This document shows, piece after piece, positions 28,205 to 37,024 of a DNA stretch of 64,000 bases. The DNA is from Georgenia sp. TF02-10. Lineage in GTDB: Bacteria > Actinomycetota > Actinomycetes > Actinomycetales > Actinomycetaceae. The stretch lies in contig NZ_CP094289.1 in assembly GCF_022759505.1 (NCBI RefSeq), forward strand, positions 3,658,001 through 3,722,000, written 5' to 3'. Made by a program: the position numbers and the translations under genes. Numbering within the stretch: the first letter of the stretch is position 1; every line of letters starts with the position of its first letter. The notes under the pieces were generated by a model. The model was not told where the DNA came from. It saw only the letters and a program-made list of their open reading frames with translations, and did no database searches.

Positions 28205-28945
28205 CTGGCCCACCAGGTGCACCGGCACGCCGACCACGAGCACCGGCAGCACCGCGGCGGCGACGGCGGGCCGCACCCGCCCGGAGGCGGGGAACCGGCC
28301 GAAGAGCACGTGCAGGGCGGCGGTGATGATGCCGGTGCCCAGCCCGACCAGCCCGCCGGGCACCATCCCGACGACGGGCAGGATCGCCCCGGCGACGACG
28401 CCCGCGGCGGCGGCCGCGGCGGTGGCCAGCCCGGCGACCAGGGCGGTCGGCGCCGGGACGGCGGTGACCGCGGCCGCGGCGGCGATGGTGGCCGCCGCGG
28501 TGACGACCAGCGGGCTGCCCGGGCCGGCCTCGGCGGTGACCCAGCCCGCGGCCGAGACGACGACCACGGCGCCGGTGACCGCGCCAGAGACCGACTCGGC
28601 CAGCCGGGGGCGGCCGTCCCGGCGGAGCATCTCGTGCACGAAGGCGGCGATCACGGCCAGCCCCATGACCAGGGCGAGGGCGTCGAGGGAGGCGAACCGG
28701 GCGGCGGCGGCCGCGGCCACGGCCACCAGGGCGATGACGGCGGTCACGCCCGGTCCGGTGGGCAGGGCGAGCAGCCGCGGCCAGCCGAGCGCGAGAAGCA
28801 GCCCGAGGAGCACGACCAGCCCGGTGAGCAGGTCGCCGGAGAGGTAGCCGGCGAGGGCCAGCACGGCCGCGCCGAGCGCCGTCACGGCCGCCCGTGAGGG
28901 GGCGCCGACCAGGGCCGCCGCGGCTGCTCGCGACGCCGTGCTCAC
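28190..28945 (-). CDS. Alanine-rich polytopic membrane protein, unknown function
   Basis: A 251-residue protein with about eight hydrophobic segments made mainly of Ala, Val, Gly and Leu, and no recognisable catalytic motif. The C-terminal quarter (LVGLGTGIITAALHVLFGRF) resembles uncharacterised actinobacterial permease-like proteins. GTG 28945 starts MSTASRAAAAALVG. It stands alone, divergent from glnR with about 190 bp between them. Confidence 0.7.
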   Translation of the reverse strand: MSTASRAAAAALVGAPSRAAVTALGAAVLALAGYLSGDLLTGLVVLLGLLLALGWPRLLALPTGPGVTAVIALVAVAAAAAARFASLDALALVMGLAVIAAFVHEMLRRDGRPRLAESVSGAVTGAVVVVSAAGWVTAEAGPGSPLVVTAAATIAAAAAVTAVPAPTALVAGLATAAAAAAGVVAGAILPVVGMVPGGLVGLGTGIITAALHVLFGRFPASGRVRPAVAAAVLPVLVVGVPVHLVGQLLAA

Positions 28946-29138
28946 CGGTGCCGCCCCTCGCCGGCGCCGCTGGTGCGCGCGGAGGGTCGGGCGAGGGGGG
29001 CGGGCACGGGCCCGATTCTGGCAGACCGGGTGGCGGGTGCCAGCCGGGCCCGGGGCTCGCCGTCGTCCAGCCCTGGGCGGGCGTCCCGGGGGCAGGACCG
29101 CTGCCGGTTACAGTGTGCGCGAAAACGAGGAGGGAGCC

Positions 29139-29834
29139 GTGGCCGAGCTCGTGCTGCTCACCGCCGACCCGGGCGGCACCCCCGCCGTGCTGCCCGCCCT
29201 GACCTTCCTCGGCCACCACGTCGTCGTGCTGCCGCTGTCCCCCGCCGCCCTGGCCGAGGGGACCGACGCGGCCACGGTGCTGCTCGACGCCCGCCAGGAC
29301 CTGGTCGCCGCCCGCACCCTGTGCCGGATGCTGGCCGGGCCGCTGGCCGCCCCGCCGGTGCTCCTCGTCCTGGCCGACGGCGGCTTCACCGCCGTCTCGG
29401 CGACCTGGGGCGCGGCCGACGTCGTGCTCGCCAGCGCCGGCCCCGCCGAGGTGGAGGCCCGGCTGCGGATGATCGGCGAGCGCTCCCAGGCCGTCGAGGA
29501 GGGCGACACCGACGCCGAGGTCCTGGAGGCCGGGGACGTCGTCATCGACCCCTCGGCCTACACCGCCCGCGTCCGCGGCCGGGTGCTGGACCTGACCTAC
29601 AAGGAGTTCGAGCTGCTCAAGCACCTGGTGGCCCACCCCGGCCGGGTCCTCACCCGCGCCCAGCTCCTGCAGGAGGTGTGGGGCTACGACTACTACGGCG
29701 GCACCCGCACGGTGGACGTCCACATCCGGCGCCTGCGGGCCAAGCTCGGCGGGGAGCACGACCAGCTCATCGGCACGGTGCGCAACGTCGGCTACCGGTT
29801 CGAGCCGCGCCGCCGGGAACCGAGCGAGGGCTGA
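29139..29834 (+). CDS. glnR: GlnR-family global nitrogen response regulator
   Basis: A 231-residue OmpR-type orphan response regulator. The receiver domain (residues 1-125) keeps LLDARQDLVAARTLCRML but lacks the usual acidic pocket, as in GlnR. The winged helix (135-231) is very typical: LDLTYKEFELLKHLVAHPG, RAQLLQEVWGYDYYGGTRT, VDVHIRRLRAKLG, GTVRNVGYRFE. GTG 29139 follows AGGAGGGAG. A -10-like TACAGT lies at 29109-29114. In Streptomyces GlnR genes lie near pst/ppk, as here, which links nitrogen and phosphate control. Confidence 0.92.
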   Translation: MAELVLLTADPGGTPAVLPALTFLGHHVVVLPLSPAALAEGTDAATVLLDARQDLVAARTLCRMLAGPLAAPPVLLVLADGGFTAVSATWGAADVVLASAGPAEVEARLRMIGERSQAVEEGDTDAEVLEAGDVVIDPSAYTARVRGRVLDLTYKEFELLKHLVAHPGRVLTRAQLLQEVWGYDYYGGTRTVDVHIRRLRAKLGGEHDQLIGTVRNVGYRFEPRRREPSEG

Positions 29835-30432
29835 CCGCGCGGGCGGCTTCTCCGCCGGCAGTCCATGGCGAGCTCGTCGGGCGCGGCGCGCGGCCCGCAG
29901 GTCGGGGCGGGACGCCGCGCACGGCCCGGCACGGTACGCCACCGGCGATCACGCCGGATCGTCCCCAGCCCTTGCGCACCCGCCCACCCCTGGACGTAGA
30001 GTGGGGCCCGACGCCGGGTCGCGAAAGCCCCGGGCTCCAACACAAGCCGCCAAGAGCGGCCTTCGCGCCGACTGGCGCTCTCCGACCCGGCGTCCTCATC
30101 CTCTGGCCCCGACGACGTCGTCCGGGCCGCCCCCATCCCCGCGTCGCTGTCGGGCCCCGCGCCTGGCCGGTCTCGTCGCGGCCGCAGTCCCCCGGGCGCC
30201 GCCCCACGCCGGCCCCGCCCGGGCCACGCCCCACGCCAGCCCGCCCGGGCCACGCCCCATACCGCCCCCGCCCCGACCCTCCGACGCCCCCGGCCGCCGT
30301 CGTCCGGTTCCCACGGCCCACCCAGCCCCGCGCCACCCCGTTCGTCCGGAGCCCACCCGGTTCTGCTCTAGCCTGATCTCTGGCCGGCCGGACCCGGCGG
30401 CCCGTCTTGCCGCCCCTGCCCCTGGAGACCCG
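29835..30432. other. 600-bp gene-free region with a structured segment
   Basis: I see no convincing gene. A possible promoter (-10 TAGAGT at 29997-30002) is followed at once by a nested stem-loop at 30010-30094 (GACGCCGGGTCG pairing with 30083-30094, inner AGAGCG/CGCTCT). From 30190 to 30280 there are repeats of GCCCGGGCCACGCCCCA. A second -10-like TAGCCT at 30369-30374 could serve the PhoU-like gene. No PHO box is present. Confidence 0.45.
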
Positions 30433-31053
30433 GTGCGATTCCGCCCCACGCCCCGTGACGCCAGCTTCTTCTCCCTCCTCTCCACCACCGCCGGGCACCT
30501 GGTCACCGGTGCCGGCCTGCTGGCGGAGATCCTCGGCGCCGACCGGGTCCGGCGGGCCGAGCTGGCCAGCCGGCTGCACGACGTCGAGCACGCGGCCGAC
30601 GAGTCGACCCACCAGGTCATGCGCCGGCTCAACCAGACTTTCGTCACGCCCTTCGACCGGGACGACATCTACCAGCTGGCGTCCACCCTGGACGACTGCA
30701 TGGACGACATGGACGAGGCCGGCGACCTCATCGTGCTGTACAAGATCGGGGACCTGCCGGCCGGGGTGAGCGAGCAGGTGGCCGTGCTGCAGCGGTGCGC
30801 CGAGCTGACCGCCGACGCCGTCCCGCGGCTGAGCTCCCTGGACGGCCTGCGGGAGTACTGGGTGGAGATCAACCGGCTGGAGAACCAGGCCGACCAGGTC
30901 TACCGCCGGCTGCTCGCCGAGCTCTTCGACAACGGCACCGACCCGATGACGGTGATCAAGCTCAAGGGCGTCATCGACGCGCTGGAGTCGGCGGCGGACG
31001 CGTTCGAGCGGCTCGCCAACGGCATCGAGACGATCGCGCTCAAGGAGTCCTGA
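30433..31053 (+). CDS. PhoU-like DUF47 family phosphate-transport regulator
   Basis: A 206-residue helical-bundle protein that typically partners Pit transporters. Features: ADESTHQVMRRLNQTFVTPF, DRDDIYQLASTLDDCMDDMD (metal-binding D/E-rich segment, as in PhoU) and NRLENQADQVYRRLLAELF. GTG 30433 follows GGAGACC. It overlaps functionally with pitA, whose start is 5 bases past this stop. Confidence 0.93.
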   Translation: MRFRPTPRDASFFSLLSTTAGHLVTGAGLLAEILGADRVRRAELASRLHDVEHAADESTHQVMRRLNQTFVTPFDRDDIYQLASTLDDCMDDMDEAGDLIVLYKIGDLPAGVSEQVAVLQRCAELTADAVPRLSSLDGLREYWVEINRLENQADQVYRRLLAELFDNGTDPMTVIKLKGVIDALESAADAFERLANGIETIALKES

Positions 31054-31058
31054 CCGTC

Positions 31059-32060
31059 GTGGACCTCGTCCTCGTCCTCGTCCTGGTCGTCGTCACCGTC
31101 GCCCTCCTCTTCGACTTCACCAACGGCTTCCACGACGCCGCCAACGCCATCGCCACCTCCGTCTCCACCCGGGCGCTGACCCCGCGCGCGGCCCTGGCCA
31201 TGGCCGCCGCGATGAACCTGCTCGGCGCCATGCTGGGCACCGGCGTGGCGGAGACGATCGGCTCGGGCATCATCACCCCGCCGGGCGGCCCGCACGGCCT
31301 CGGCGTCATCCTGGCCGGCCTGGTCGGGGCGGTGGTCTGGAACCTCATCACCTGGTGGCTCGGCCTGCCGTCCTCCTCCTCGCACGCGCTCATCGGCGGG
31401 CTGACCGGCGCCGGCCTGGCCTCGGCCACCCAGGTGCACTGGGACGTGATCCTGAGCAAGGTCGTCGTGCCGATGGTCGCCTCCCCGCTGATCGGGTTCG
31501 GCCTGGCCTACCTGCTCATGGTCGCCGTGCTCTGGCTGGTCCGGCGCCGGCCCTACCACCGCACCATGCGCCGCTTCCGGCTGGCGCAGACCGTCTCCGC
31601 CGCGGCGATGGCGCTGGGCCACGGCCTGCAGGACGCGCAGAAGACCATGGGCGTGATCGTCCTCGCCCTGGTGGCCGGCGGGCTCCACACCGGCACCGAC
31701 ATCCCGCTGTGGGTCAAGCTCGCCGCGGCCACGGCGATCTCCCTGGGCACCTACGCCGGCGGGTGGCGGATCATGCGGACGCTGGGCCGGAAGGTGATCG
31801 AGCTGGACCCCTCCCGGGGCTTCGTCGCCGAGGCGGTCTCGGCCGCGGTGCTGTACTCCACCGCGTTCGTCTTCCACGCCCCGGTCTCCACCACCCACAC
31901 CATCACCTCGGCGATCATGGGGGTGGGCGCGACCAAGCGGCTGTCCGCGGTGCGGTGGGGCGTGGCCGGCAACATCGCCGTCGCCTGGGTGCTCACCATC
32001 CCGGCGGCCGCCCTGGTCGCCGCCGGCCTGTACCTGGCCATCGGCGGCCTCCTGCCCTGA
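31059..32060 (+). CDS. Low-affinity inorganic phosphate transporter (Pit family)
   Basis: A 333-residue polytopic membrane protein with both signature repeats: FDFTNGFHDAANAIATSVST near the N-terminus, and in the second half FVFHAPVSTTHTITSAIMG. Further markers are GLPSSSSHALIGGLTGAGL and GLQDAQKTMGVI. It moves metal-phosphate with protons. GTG 31059 is 5 bases past the DUF47 stop, so the two form an operon. In Streptomyces the pitH1 gene also lies beside pstB. Confidence 0.95.
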   Translation: MDLVLVLVLVVVTVALLFDFTNGFHDAANAIATSVSTRALTPRAALAMAAAMNLLGAMLGTGVAETIGSGIITPPGGPHGLGVILAGLVGAVVWNLITWWLGLPSSSSHALIGGLTGAGLASATQVHWDVILSKVVVPMVASPLIGFGLAYLLMVAVLWLVRRRPYHRTMRRFRLAQTVSAAAMALGHGLQDAQKTMGVIVLALVAGGLHTGTDIPLWVKLAAATAISLGTYAGGWRIMRTLGRKVIELDPSRGFVAEAVSAAVLYSTAFVFHAPVSTTHTITSAIMGVGATKRLSAVRWGVAGNIAVAWVLTIPAAALVAAGLYLAIGGLLP

Positions 32061-32084
32061 CGACGGCGACCGCCCGCTCGGGCT

Positions 32085-32147
32085 GCCCGGCTCACCGGCG
32101 CGGCCGCCCGCCCGGGGCCCGGCTCACCGGCGCGGCCGCCCGCCCGG
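32085..32147. repeat. 31-bp direct repeat between pit and pstB
   Basis: The same 31-base block begins at 32085 and 32117 (starting GCCCGGCTCACCGG, ending GCCCGCCCGG), with one spacer base. It lies between convergent genes and does not include either stop codon. Confidence 0.8.
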
Positions 32148-32180
32148 CCGCCGTCGGCGCCCCGCCGACCGCCGGACCCG

Positions 32181-32960
32181 TCAGCCGAACCGGCCGGAGA
32201 TGTAGTCCTCGGTCGCCTTGACCGACGGCGAGGAGAACATCTTCTCGGTGTCGTCCATCTCCACCAGGTGGCCGGGCTTGCCGGTGCCGTCGATGTTGAA
32301 GAAGCCGGTCCGGTCCGACACCCGCGCCGCCTGCTGCATGTTGTGGGTGACGATGACGATCGTGTAGTCGTTCTTGAGCTCGGTCATCAGGTCCTCGATC
32401 GCCAGGGTGGAGATCGGGTCCAGCGCCGAGCAGGGCTCGTCCATCAGGAGCACCTGCGGCTTGACCGCGATGGCCCGGGCGATGCACAGGCGCTGCTGCT
32501 GGCCCCCGGAGAGCGAGGAGCCGGGCCGGCCGAGCCGGTCCTTGACCTCGTTCCACAGGTTCGCCCCGCGCAGCGACCGCTCGACCAGGTCCTCCGCCTC
32601 GGCCTTCTTGATCTTGCGGTTGTTCAGCCGCACCCCGGCGAGCACGTTGTCGGCGATCGACATGGTGGGGAACGGGTTCGCCCGCTGGAAGACCATCCCG
32701 ACCTGCCGGCGGACCTGGACCGGGTCGACATCGGGGGCGTAGAGGTTCTGCCCGTCCATCACCGCCTCGCCCTCCACCCGTGCCCCGGGGATGACCTCGT
32801 GCATCCGGTTCAGGGTCCGCAGGAAGGTGGACTTGCCGCACCCGGACGGGCCGATCAGGGCGGTGATGGTCCGCGGTGCGATGGTCATCGTGACGCCGGC
32901 GACGGCGAGGAAGTCGCCGTAGTAGACGTTGAGGTCCTTGACGTCGATGCGCTTGGGCAC
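32181..32960 (-). CDS. pstB: Phosphate ABC transporter ATP-binding protein
   Basis: A 259-residue ABC ATPase of the Pst complex: Walker [12 protein letters not shown]-loop [12 protein letters not shown], signature [10 protein letters not shown], Walker [17 protein letters not shown] 32960 has GAGGGA upstream. The last gene of pstS-pstC-pstA-pstB; the 113-bp gap after pstA is filled with repeats. Confidence 0.97.
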   Translation of the reverse strand: MPKRIDVKDLNVYYGDFLAVAGVTMTIAPRTITALIGPSGCGKSTFLRTLNRMHEVIPGARVEGEAVMDGQNLYAPDVDPVQVRRQVGMVFQRANPFPTMSIADNVLAGVRLNNRKIKKAEAEDLVERSLRGANLWNEVKDRLGRPGSSLSGGQQQRLCIARAIAVKPQVLLMDEPCSALDPISTLAIEDLMTELKNDYTIVIVTHNMQQAARVSDRTGFFNIDGTGKPGHLVEMDDTEKMFSSPSVKATEDYISGRFG

Positions 32961-33010
32961 TGATTCCCTCGTTAGTTCGTGGCGGGGCTTGTCGTGGTGG
33001 GGCTTGTCGT

Positions 33011-33091
33011 GGCGGGGCGGGCCGGCGTCGTCACGCCGCCTGCCGGGGCTCGCGGCGGGGCGGGCCGGCGTCGTCACGCCGCCTGCCGGGG
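33011..33091. repeat. 38-bp direct repeat covering the end of pstA
   Basis: Copies at 33011-33048 and 33054-33091 are identical (starting GGCGGGGCGGGCC). The second holds the last six codons and the TGA of pstA (33074-33076); the first repeats that TGA at 33031-33033. Just beyond, GGGGCTTGTCGTGG is also tandemly repeated (about 32984-33012). Confidence 0.85.
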
Positions 33092-34171
33092 TGCGAAGTA
33101 GCGGCTGACGAGCCGGGCGAGCAGGTTCAGGAGCATGACGATGACCACCAGCGTCAGGGCCGCGGCCCAGGCCCGGTCGGCGCCGGTCCCGCCCTGGGAG
33201 TACTGCCGGAACGCGTAGACCGGCAGGGTGGCCATCCGGCCCTCGAGCGGGTCGTTGTTCAGGGTGTTGATGATGCCGACGGTCATCAGCAGCGGCGCGG
33301 TCTCGCCGATCACCCGGGCGACGGCGATCATCACCCCGGTGGTGATGCCGGCGACGGCGGTGCGCAGCACCACCTTGACGATGGTGAGCCACTTGGGCAC
33401 CCCGAGCGCGTAGGAGGCCTCGCGCAGCTCGTTGGGCACCAGCCGCAGCATCTCCTCCACCGAGCGCACGACGACCGGGGTCATCAGCACGGCGAGGGCG
33501 ACCGCGCCCATCAGCGCGGACCGGTAGGCGGGGCCGATGACGATGGTGAACAGCGCGAAGGCGAACAGGCCGGCGACGATGGACGGGATGCCGGTCATCA
33601 CGTCGACGAGGACGGTGATGGCCCGGGCGAGCCGGCCGCGGCCGTACTCCACCAGGTAGATGGCGGTGAAGATGCCCAGCGGGATGGAGATGACGGAGGC
33701 CAGCGCGGTCACCCACACCGTCCCGACGACGGCGTGCCAGGCCCCGCCGGAGGTCATGTCGCCGAAGACCCCGGCCATGTCGGTGGTGAGGAACTCCCAG
33801 CTGAGCATGTCGAGCCCGCGCGCCAGCACGGTCCAGACCAGCGACACCAGCGGCACCATGGCGAGGACGAAGGCGCTGGTGACCAGGGCGGTGGCGAGGC
33901 GGTCCTTGGCCATCCGCTCCCCCTCGACCACCCGGGACAGCACCCAGCTGGCGAGGACGAAGAGCAGCCCGCCGACGGCGGCGACCCCGCCGACGGTCGG
34001 GGCGGACAGGACGAGCAGGGCGAGGAACGCCACGGCCAGGGAGCCGGCCAGCACCGCCCACGGCGTCCAGCCGGGCAGCGTGCCGGCCCGGCGGGCCGGG
34101 GCGGCGGGGCGGCGGTCGGTGGGACCGGGGGCGGCGGGCCCGGGGGCGGCGGGGCGGGGGGCGGCGGGCAT
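33074..34171 (-). CDS. pstA: Phosphate ABC transporter permease PstA
   Basis: A 365-residue inner-membrane permease. After a Pro/Ala-rich N-terminus and two helices comes the PstA core: [60 protein letters not shown] (the EAA loop) and [15 protein letters not shown]. The ATG at 34171 shares one base with the pstC TGA (TGATG), so translation is coupled. The long N-terminal extension before the first helices is common in actinobacteria. Confidence 0.95.
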   Translation of the reverse strand: MPAAPRPAAPGPAAPGPTDRRPAAPARRAGTLPGWTPWAVLAGSLAVAFLALLVLSAPTVGGVAAVGGLLFVLASWVLSRVVEGERMAKDRLATALVTSAFVLAMVPLVSLVWTVLARGLDMLSWEFLTTDMAGVFGDMTSGGAWHAVVGTVWVTALASVISIPLGIFTAIYLVEYGRGRLARAITVLVDVMTGIPSIVAGLFAFALFTIVIGPAYRSALMGAVALAVLMTPVVVRSVEEMLRLVPNELREASYALGVPKWLTIVKVVLRTAVAGITTGVMIAVARVIGETAPLLMTVGIINTLNNDPLEGRMATLPVYAFRQYSQGGTGADRAWAAALTLVVIVMLLNLLARLVSRYFAPRQAA

Positions 34172-35214
34172 CAGTTCGCCCCCGAGAACTCGGCCCGCCG
34201 GGCGACGACCCACCGGGCCACCAGGTTGACGGCGAAGGTGATCGCGAACAGGGCCAGGCCGGTGGCGATGAGCACGTCGGCGCCCAGCCCGGACGCCTCG
34301 GGGAACTGGTTGGCGATGTTGGCGGCGATCGACTGGTGCTGCCCGGGCTTGAGGACGTAGAAGTTGATGAGGAACCCGGGCGACAGGATCATCAGCACCG
34401 CCATCGTCTCGCCGAGCGCCCGGCCGAGGCCCAGCATGGCGGCGCTGACCATGCCGGAGCGGCCGAAGGGCAGCACCGCCATCCGGATCATCTCCCAGCG
34501 GGTGGCGCCGAGGGCCAGGGCCGCCTCCTCGTGCAGCCGAGGGGTCTGCAGGAAGACCTCCCGCACGGTGGCGGTGACGATCGGCAGGACCATCACGGCC
34601 AGCACCACCGCGGCGGACATGAGGTTCTTGGCCGGTGCCTGGAAGCCGGCGAAGACGGGCACGAACCCGAGGTTCTCGGAGAGCCAGGCGAACAGCGGGC
34701 CGAGGAGGGGCACCAGCCAGGCCATCCCCCACATGCCGTACACCACCGAGGGGATGGCGGCGAGGAGGTCGACGAGGTAGCCCAGGCCCTGCGCGAGCCG
34801 GCGCGGCGCGTAGTGGGAGATGAACAGGGCGATCGCGATCGACATCGGCACGGCCATGACCAGCGCCAGGAACGAGGAGACCAGGGTGCCGAAGACGAGC
34901 GGGGCGACGTAGCTGCCCAGGCTGCGCCCGTTCAGGAAGCCGACCTCGGCCAGCGCGTCGGCCGGGGCGGTCAGCGCCGGCCAGGACCGCAGGAGGAGGA
35001 ACCCGGCGACGGCGGCCAGGACGAGCAGGATGACGATCCCGGCCCCGGTGGAGATGCCGGCGAAGACCTGGTTCCCGAGCCGGCCGGGCGAGGCGCTCAG
35101 CCGCGCGCGCGGCCGCGGCGGCCGCCGCGCGGTCCGGCCGGGGCGCCGGCGGGGCGGGCGGCGCGCCGTCGCCGCGGCCCGGGCTGGGCGGCGCTTGGAT
35201 CCGGTGGGCCACAC
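34171..35214 (-). CDS. pstC: Phosphate ABC transporter permease PstC
   Basis: A 347-residue permease. The Arg/Pro-rich N-terminus ([15 protein letters not shown]) leads into the first helix, then the core: [60 protein letters not shown] (EAA loop) and [14 protein letters not shown]. The GTG at 35214 follows GGAGGAAGT. Its promoter and first 18 codons are duplicated in inverted orientation between pstC and pstS. It has its own PHO-box promoter at 35315-35363. Confidence 0.95.
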   Translation of the reverse strand: MWPTGSKRRPARAAATARRPPRRRPGRTARRPPRPRARLSASPGRLGNQVFAGISTGAGIVILLVLAAVAGFLLLRSWPALTAPADALAEVGFLNGRSLGSYVAPLVFGTLVSSFLALVMAVPMSIAIALFISHYAPRRLAQGLGYLVDLLAAIPSVVYGMWGMAWLVPLLGPLFAWLSENLGFVPVFAGFQAPAKNLMSAAVVLAVMVLPIVTATVREVFLQTPRLHEEAALALGATRWEMIRMAVLPFGRSGMVSAAMLGLGRALGETMAVLMILSPGFLINFYVLKPGQHQSIAANIANQFPEASGLGADVLIATGLALFAITFAVNLVARWVVARRAEFSGAN

Positions 35215-35666
35215 TTCCTCCGTCTGTCGGTGCGGTGGTCGGTGCCGGTCGCTCCCGGCGCGGCACCCGGCGGGCCGTCCGGGCGCGCGGGCGTCCCGAG
35301 CCGTTGCGAGCGTAGTCAGGATCGGTGACCGGGGGGCAGGCGGACGGTGAACGGAGGGTGAACACGGCTGTTCGGCGCGTCACCGTCCGGCGGCGGGACG
35401 CGGGGCGCCGGGCCGACGGCGGCGCGTCACCGGCGGCGTCCGGGCGCACCTCGGCCGGCCCGGCCCCACCCTCCGTTCACCGTCCGCCTGCCCCCCGGTC
35501 ACCGATCCTGACTACGCTCGCAACGGCTCGGGACGCCCGCGCGCCCGGACGGCCCGCCGGGTGCCGCGCCGGGAGCGACCGGCACCGACCACCGCACCGA
35601 CAGACGGAGGAAGTGTGGCCCACCGGATCCAAGCGCCGCCCAGCCCGGGCCGCGGCGACGGCGCGC
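35161..35666. repeat. Perfect 200-bp inverted repeat (arms 35161-35360 and 35467-35666)
   Basis: Every base I compared in the left arm is matched by its complement in the right arm (positions sum to 70827), with a 106-base centre. The left arm is the pstC promoter, ribosome site, GTG and first 18 codons; the right arm is the same in the plus direction, pointing at the 3' end of pstS. The outer boundary cuts through the PHO box. It is either a recent inverted duplication or a fold-back assembly artefact. Confidence 0.93.
35315..35363 (-). promoter_or_regulatory. PHO box and promoter of pstCAB
   Basis: On the minus strand: GTTCACC-CTCC-GTTCACC (35363-35346, 11-bp period), 15 bases, GGTCACC (third unit, in phase at +22), then TACGCT as -10, 31 bases after the second unit. 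GTTCACC direct repeats are the PhoP site in Streptomyces. The geometry is identical to that of the pstS promoter. Confidence 0.85.
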
Positions 35667-35945
35667 ACCGCCCCCAACCCGGTCCGGACCGTCCCCCCGC
35701 CCCGGTCCGCACCACCCGACCGGGCCGGTCAGGTTGCCGAGGTGCCCGTCAGGTGGCCGAGATCTGGTCGATCGCGGCCAGCACCTCGTCCCGGAGCTCC
35801 TCCGAGATGGGCGCGGACCCGGCGACGCCGGGGTCGGCGGCCCGCTCCTGCCCCTCCTCAGAGGCGATGTACTCGAGCAGCGCCCGGACGTTCGCGGCGT
35901 CCTGCTCGCTGTCGTAGGTGGAGCAGGCGATGGAGTAGGAGATGA
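35613..35945 (+). pseudogene. Inverted partial copy of pstC 5' end (18 codons, then read-through)
   Basis: From the GTG at 35613 the frame reads [18 protein letters not shown], identical to pstC, then leaves homology at 35667 and runs antisense through the 3' end of pstS to 35945. It keeps the pstC ribosome site (GGAGGAAGT) and the TACGCT -10 box. It is not a transporter gene; if transcribed it would make antisense RNA to pstS. Confidence 0.7.
35729..35761. repeat. 19-bp repeat pair spanning the pstS stop
   Basis: GTCAGGT-GCCGAG occurs at 35729-35742 and 35748-35761, each with a minus-strand TGA (35730-35732 and 35749-35751). The second is the pstS stop. Confidence 0.75.
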
Positions 35946-36873
35946 GCACCAGCGGGTAGGCGCCCGCGGCGTCGGTGTCCCGCGCCAGGTCCACGGTCAG
36001 CCGCAGGTCGGTGGCGTCCTCGGACCGCGGGGAGGCGTCGACGACGGCGGCCGCCGCCTCCGCCGAGAACGGCACGAACTCCTCGCCCACCCCGACCGCG
36101 ACGGTGCCCAGCTCCTCGGTCACCTGGGAGGCGTCCAGGTACCCGATGGTGCCCTCCGCGCCGGTGATCGTGGCGACCATGCCGGCGGTCTGCGCCCCGG
36201 ACTGGGTGCCGCTGATCGGCCAGGTCTCGGCCGGCTCGTGCGGCCACGCCTCGCCCCCGGCGGCGGCGAGGTACTCGGTGAAGCTCTTGGTGGTGCCGGA
36301 GTCGTCGGACCGGTTCACCGGCACGATGGCCTGGTCCGGCAGGGTCACGTCCGGGTTGGCCTCGGCGATGGCCGGGTCGTTCCACCGGGTGATCTCCCCG
36401 GCGAAGATCGCCGCGAGCGTCTCGGGGGCGAGGTTGAGGTGCTCGGCGCCCAGGCCCGGCAGGTTGTAGGCCACCGCGATCGGGGAGATGTACAGCGGGA
36501 GCTCGACGACCTCCCCGCCGAAGCACCGCTCGCCGCCGGCGGTCAGCTCCTCTGCGTCCATCGCGGAGTCGGAGCCGGCGAAGAGGACGGCCCCGTCGAG
36601 GAACATCTGCCGGCCGGTGCCCGAGCCGGTGGGGTCGTAGGAGATGTCGACGCCGGGGTTGGCCTCCTGGAAGCCGGCCATCCAGCCGTTCATCGCCTTC
36701 TCCTGGGAGGAGGCGCCGGCGCCGGGCAGGGTGCCGGTGAGCTCGGTGCCCTCGCCAGTCTCGGTCTCGGTGCCGGTGCTGTCGGCGCTGCTCGTCCCGC
36801 AGGCGGCTAGGGCGAGGGCCAGGGCGCCGACGGTCGTCACTGCCGCCACGGGGCGGCTGCCTGCACGCTTCAC
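35749..36873 (-). CDS. pstS: Phosphate-binding lipoprotein PstS
   Basis: A 374-residue high-affinity phosphate-binding lipoprotein. The signal peptide ends in lipobox LAAC (Cys25), followed by an acidic Thr/Glu/Gly linker. Phosphate-binding segments are visible: GAGASSQEKAM (Ser/Thr loop), YDPTGSGTGRQMF, FAGSDSAMDAEE, VNRSDDSGTTKSFTEYL. It is the first gene of the pst cluster, with a PHO-box promoter at 36925-36979. A non-coding inverted-repeat region separates it from pstC. Confidence 0.97.
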   Translation of the reverse strand: MKRAGSRPVAAVTTVGALALALAACGTSSADSTGTETETGEGTELTGTLPGAGASSQEKAMNGWMAGFQEANPGVDISYDPTGSGTGRQMFLDGAVLFAGSDSAMDAEELTAGGERCFGGEVVELPLYISPIAVAYNLPGLGAEHLNLAPETLAAIFAGEITRWNDPAIAEANPDVTLPDQAIVPVNRSDDSGTTKSFTEYLAAAGGEAWPHEPAETWPISGTQSGAQTAGMVATITGAEGTIGYLDASQVTEELGTVAVGVGEEFVPFSAEAAAAVVDASPRSEDATDLRLTVDLARDTDAAGAYPLVLISYSIACSTYDSEQDAANVRALLEYIASEEGQERAADPGVAGSAPISEELRDEVLAAIDQISAT

Positions 36874-36924
36874 GTTGGTTCCATCCTCTGGTCGGTGGTC
36901 GGCCCGGTGGGGCCCGACGTCGCG

Positions 36925-36979
36925 ACCGTAGGCAGCGCCCGTGACCGGGAGGCGGGCAGGGGATGAACGCCCGGTGAAC
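36925..36979 (-). promoter_or_regulatory. PHO box and promoter of pstS
   Basis: Minus strand: GTTCACC-GGGC-GTTCATC (36979-36962), 15 bases, GGTCACG, 10 bases, TACGGT as -10 (36930-36925). Units are 11 bp apart and the third is in phase at +22, exactly as upstream of pstC. The leader to the ATG at 36873 is about 45 nt. Confidence 0.87.
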
Positions 36980-36985
36980 GGTGGG

Positions 36986-37024
36986 GAGCGGGTCAGCGGA
37001 GCGGGTCAGCGGAGCGGGTCAGCT
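36986..37024. repeat. 13-bp tandem repeat (three copies) spanning a stop codon
   Basis: GAGCGGGTCAGCG at 36986, 36999 and 37012; the last copy diverges in its final bases. Each has a minus-strand TGA (36993, 37006, 37019); 37019-37021 is the stop of the NUDIX/phosphatase gene. Because 13 is not a multiple of 3, the three stops fall in all three frames. Confidence 0.88.

Noticed and set aside
29101-29126. GlnR autoregulatory box upstream of glnR
   Set aside because: GTTAC and GAAAAC are present but the spacing (9 bases) does not match the usual 6-base arrangement.
29767-30612. Minus-strand frame across the gap between glnR and the PhoU-like gene
   Set aside because: Gly/Arg/Pro-rich, no start signal, overlaps both real genes.
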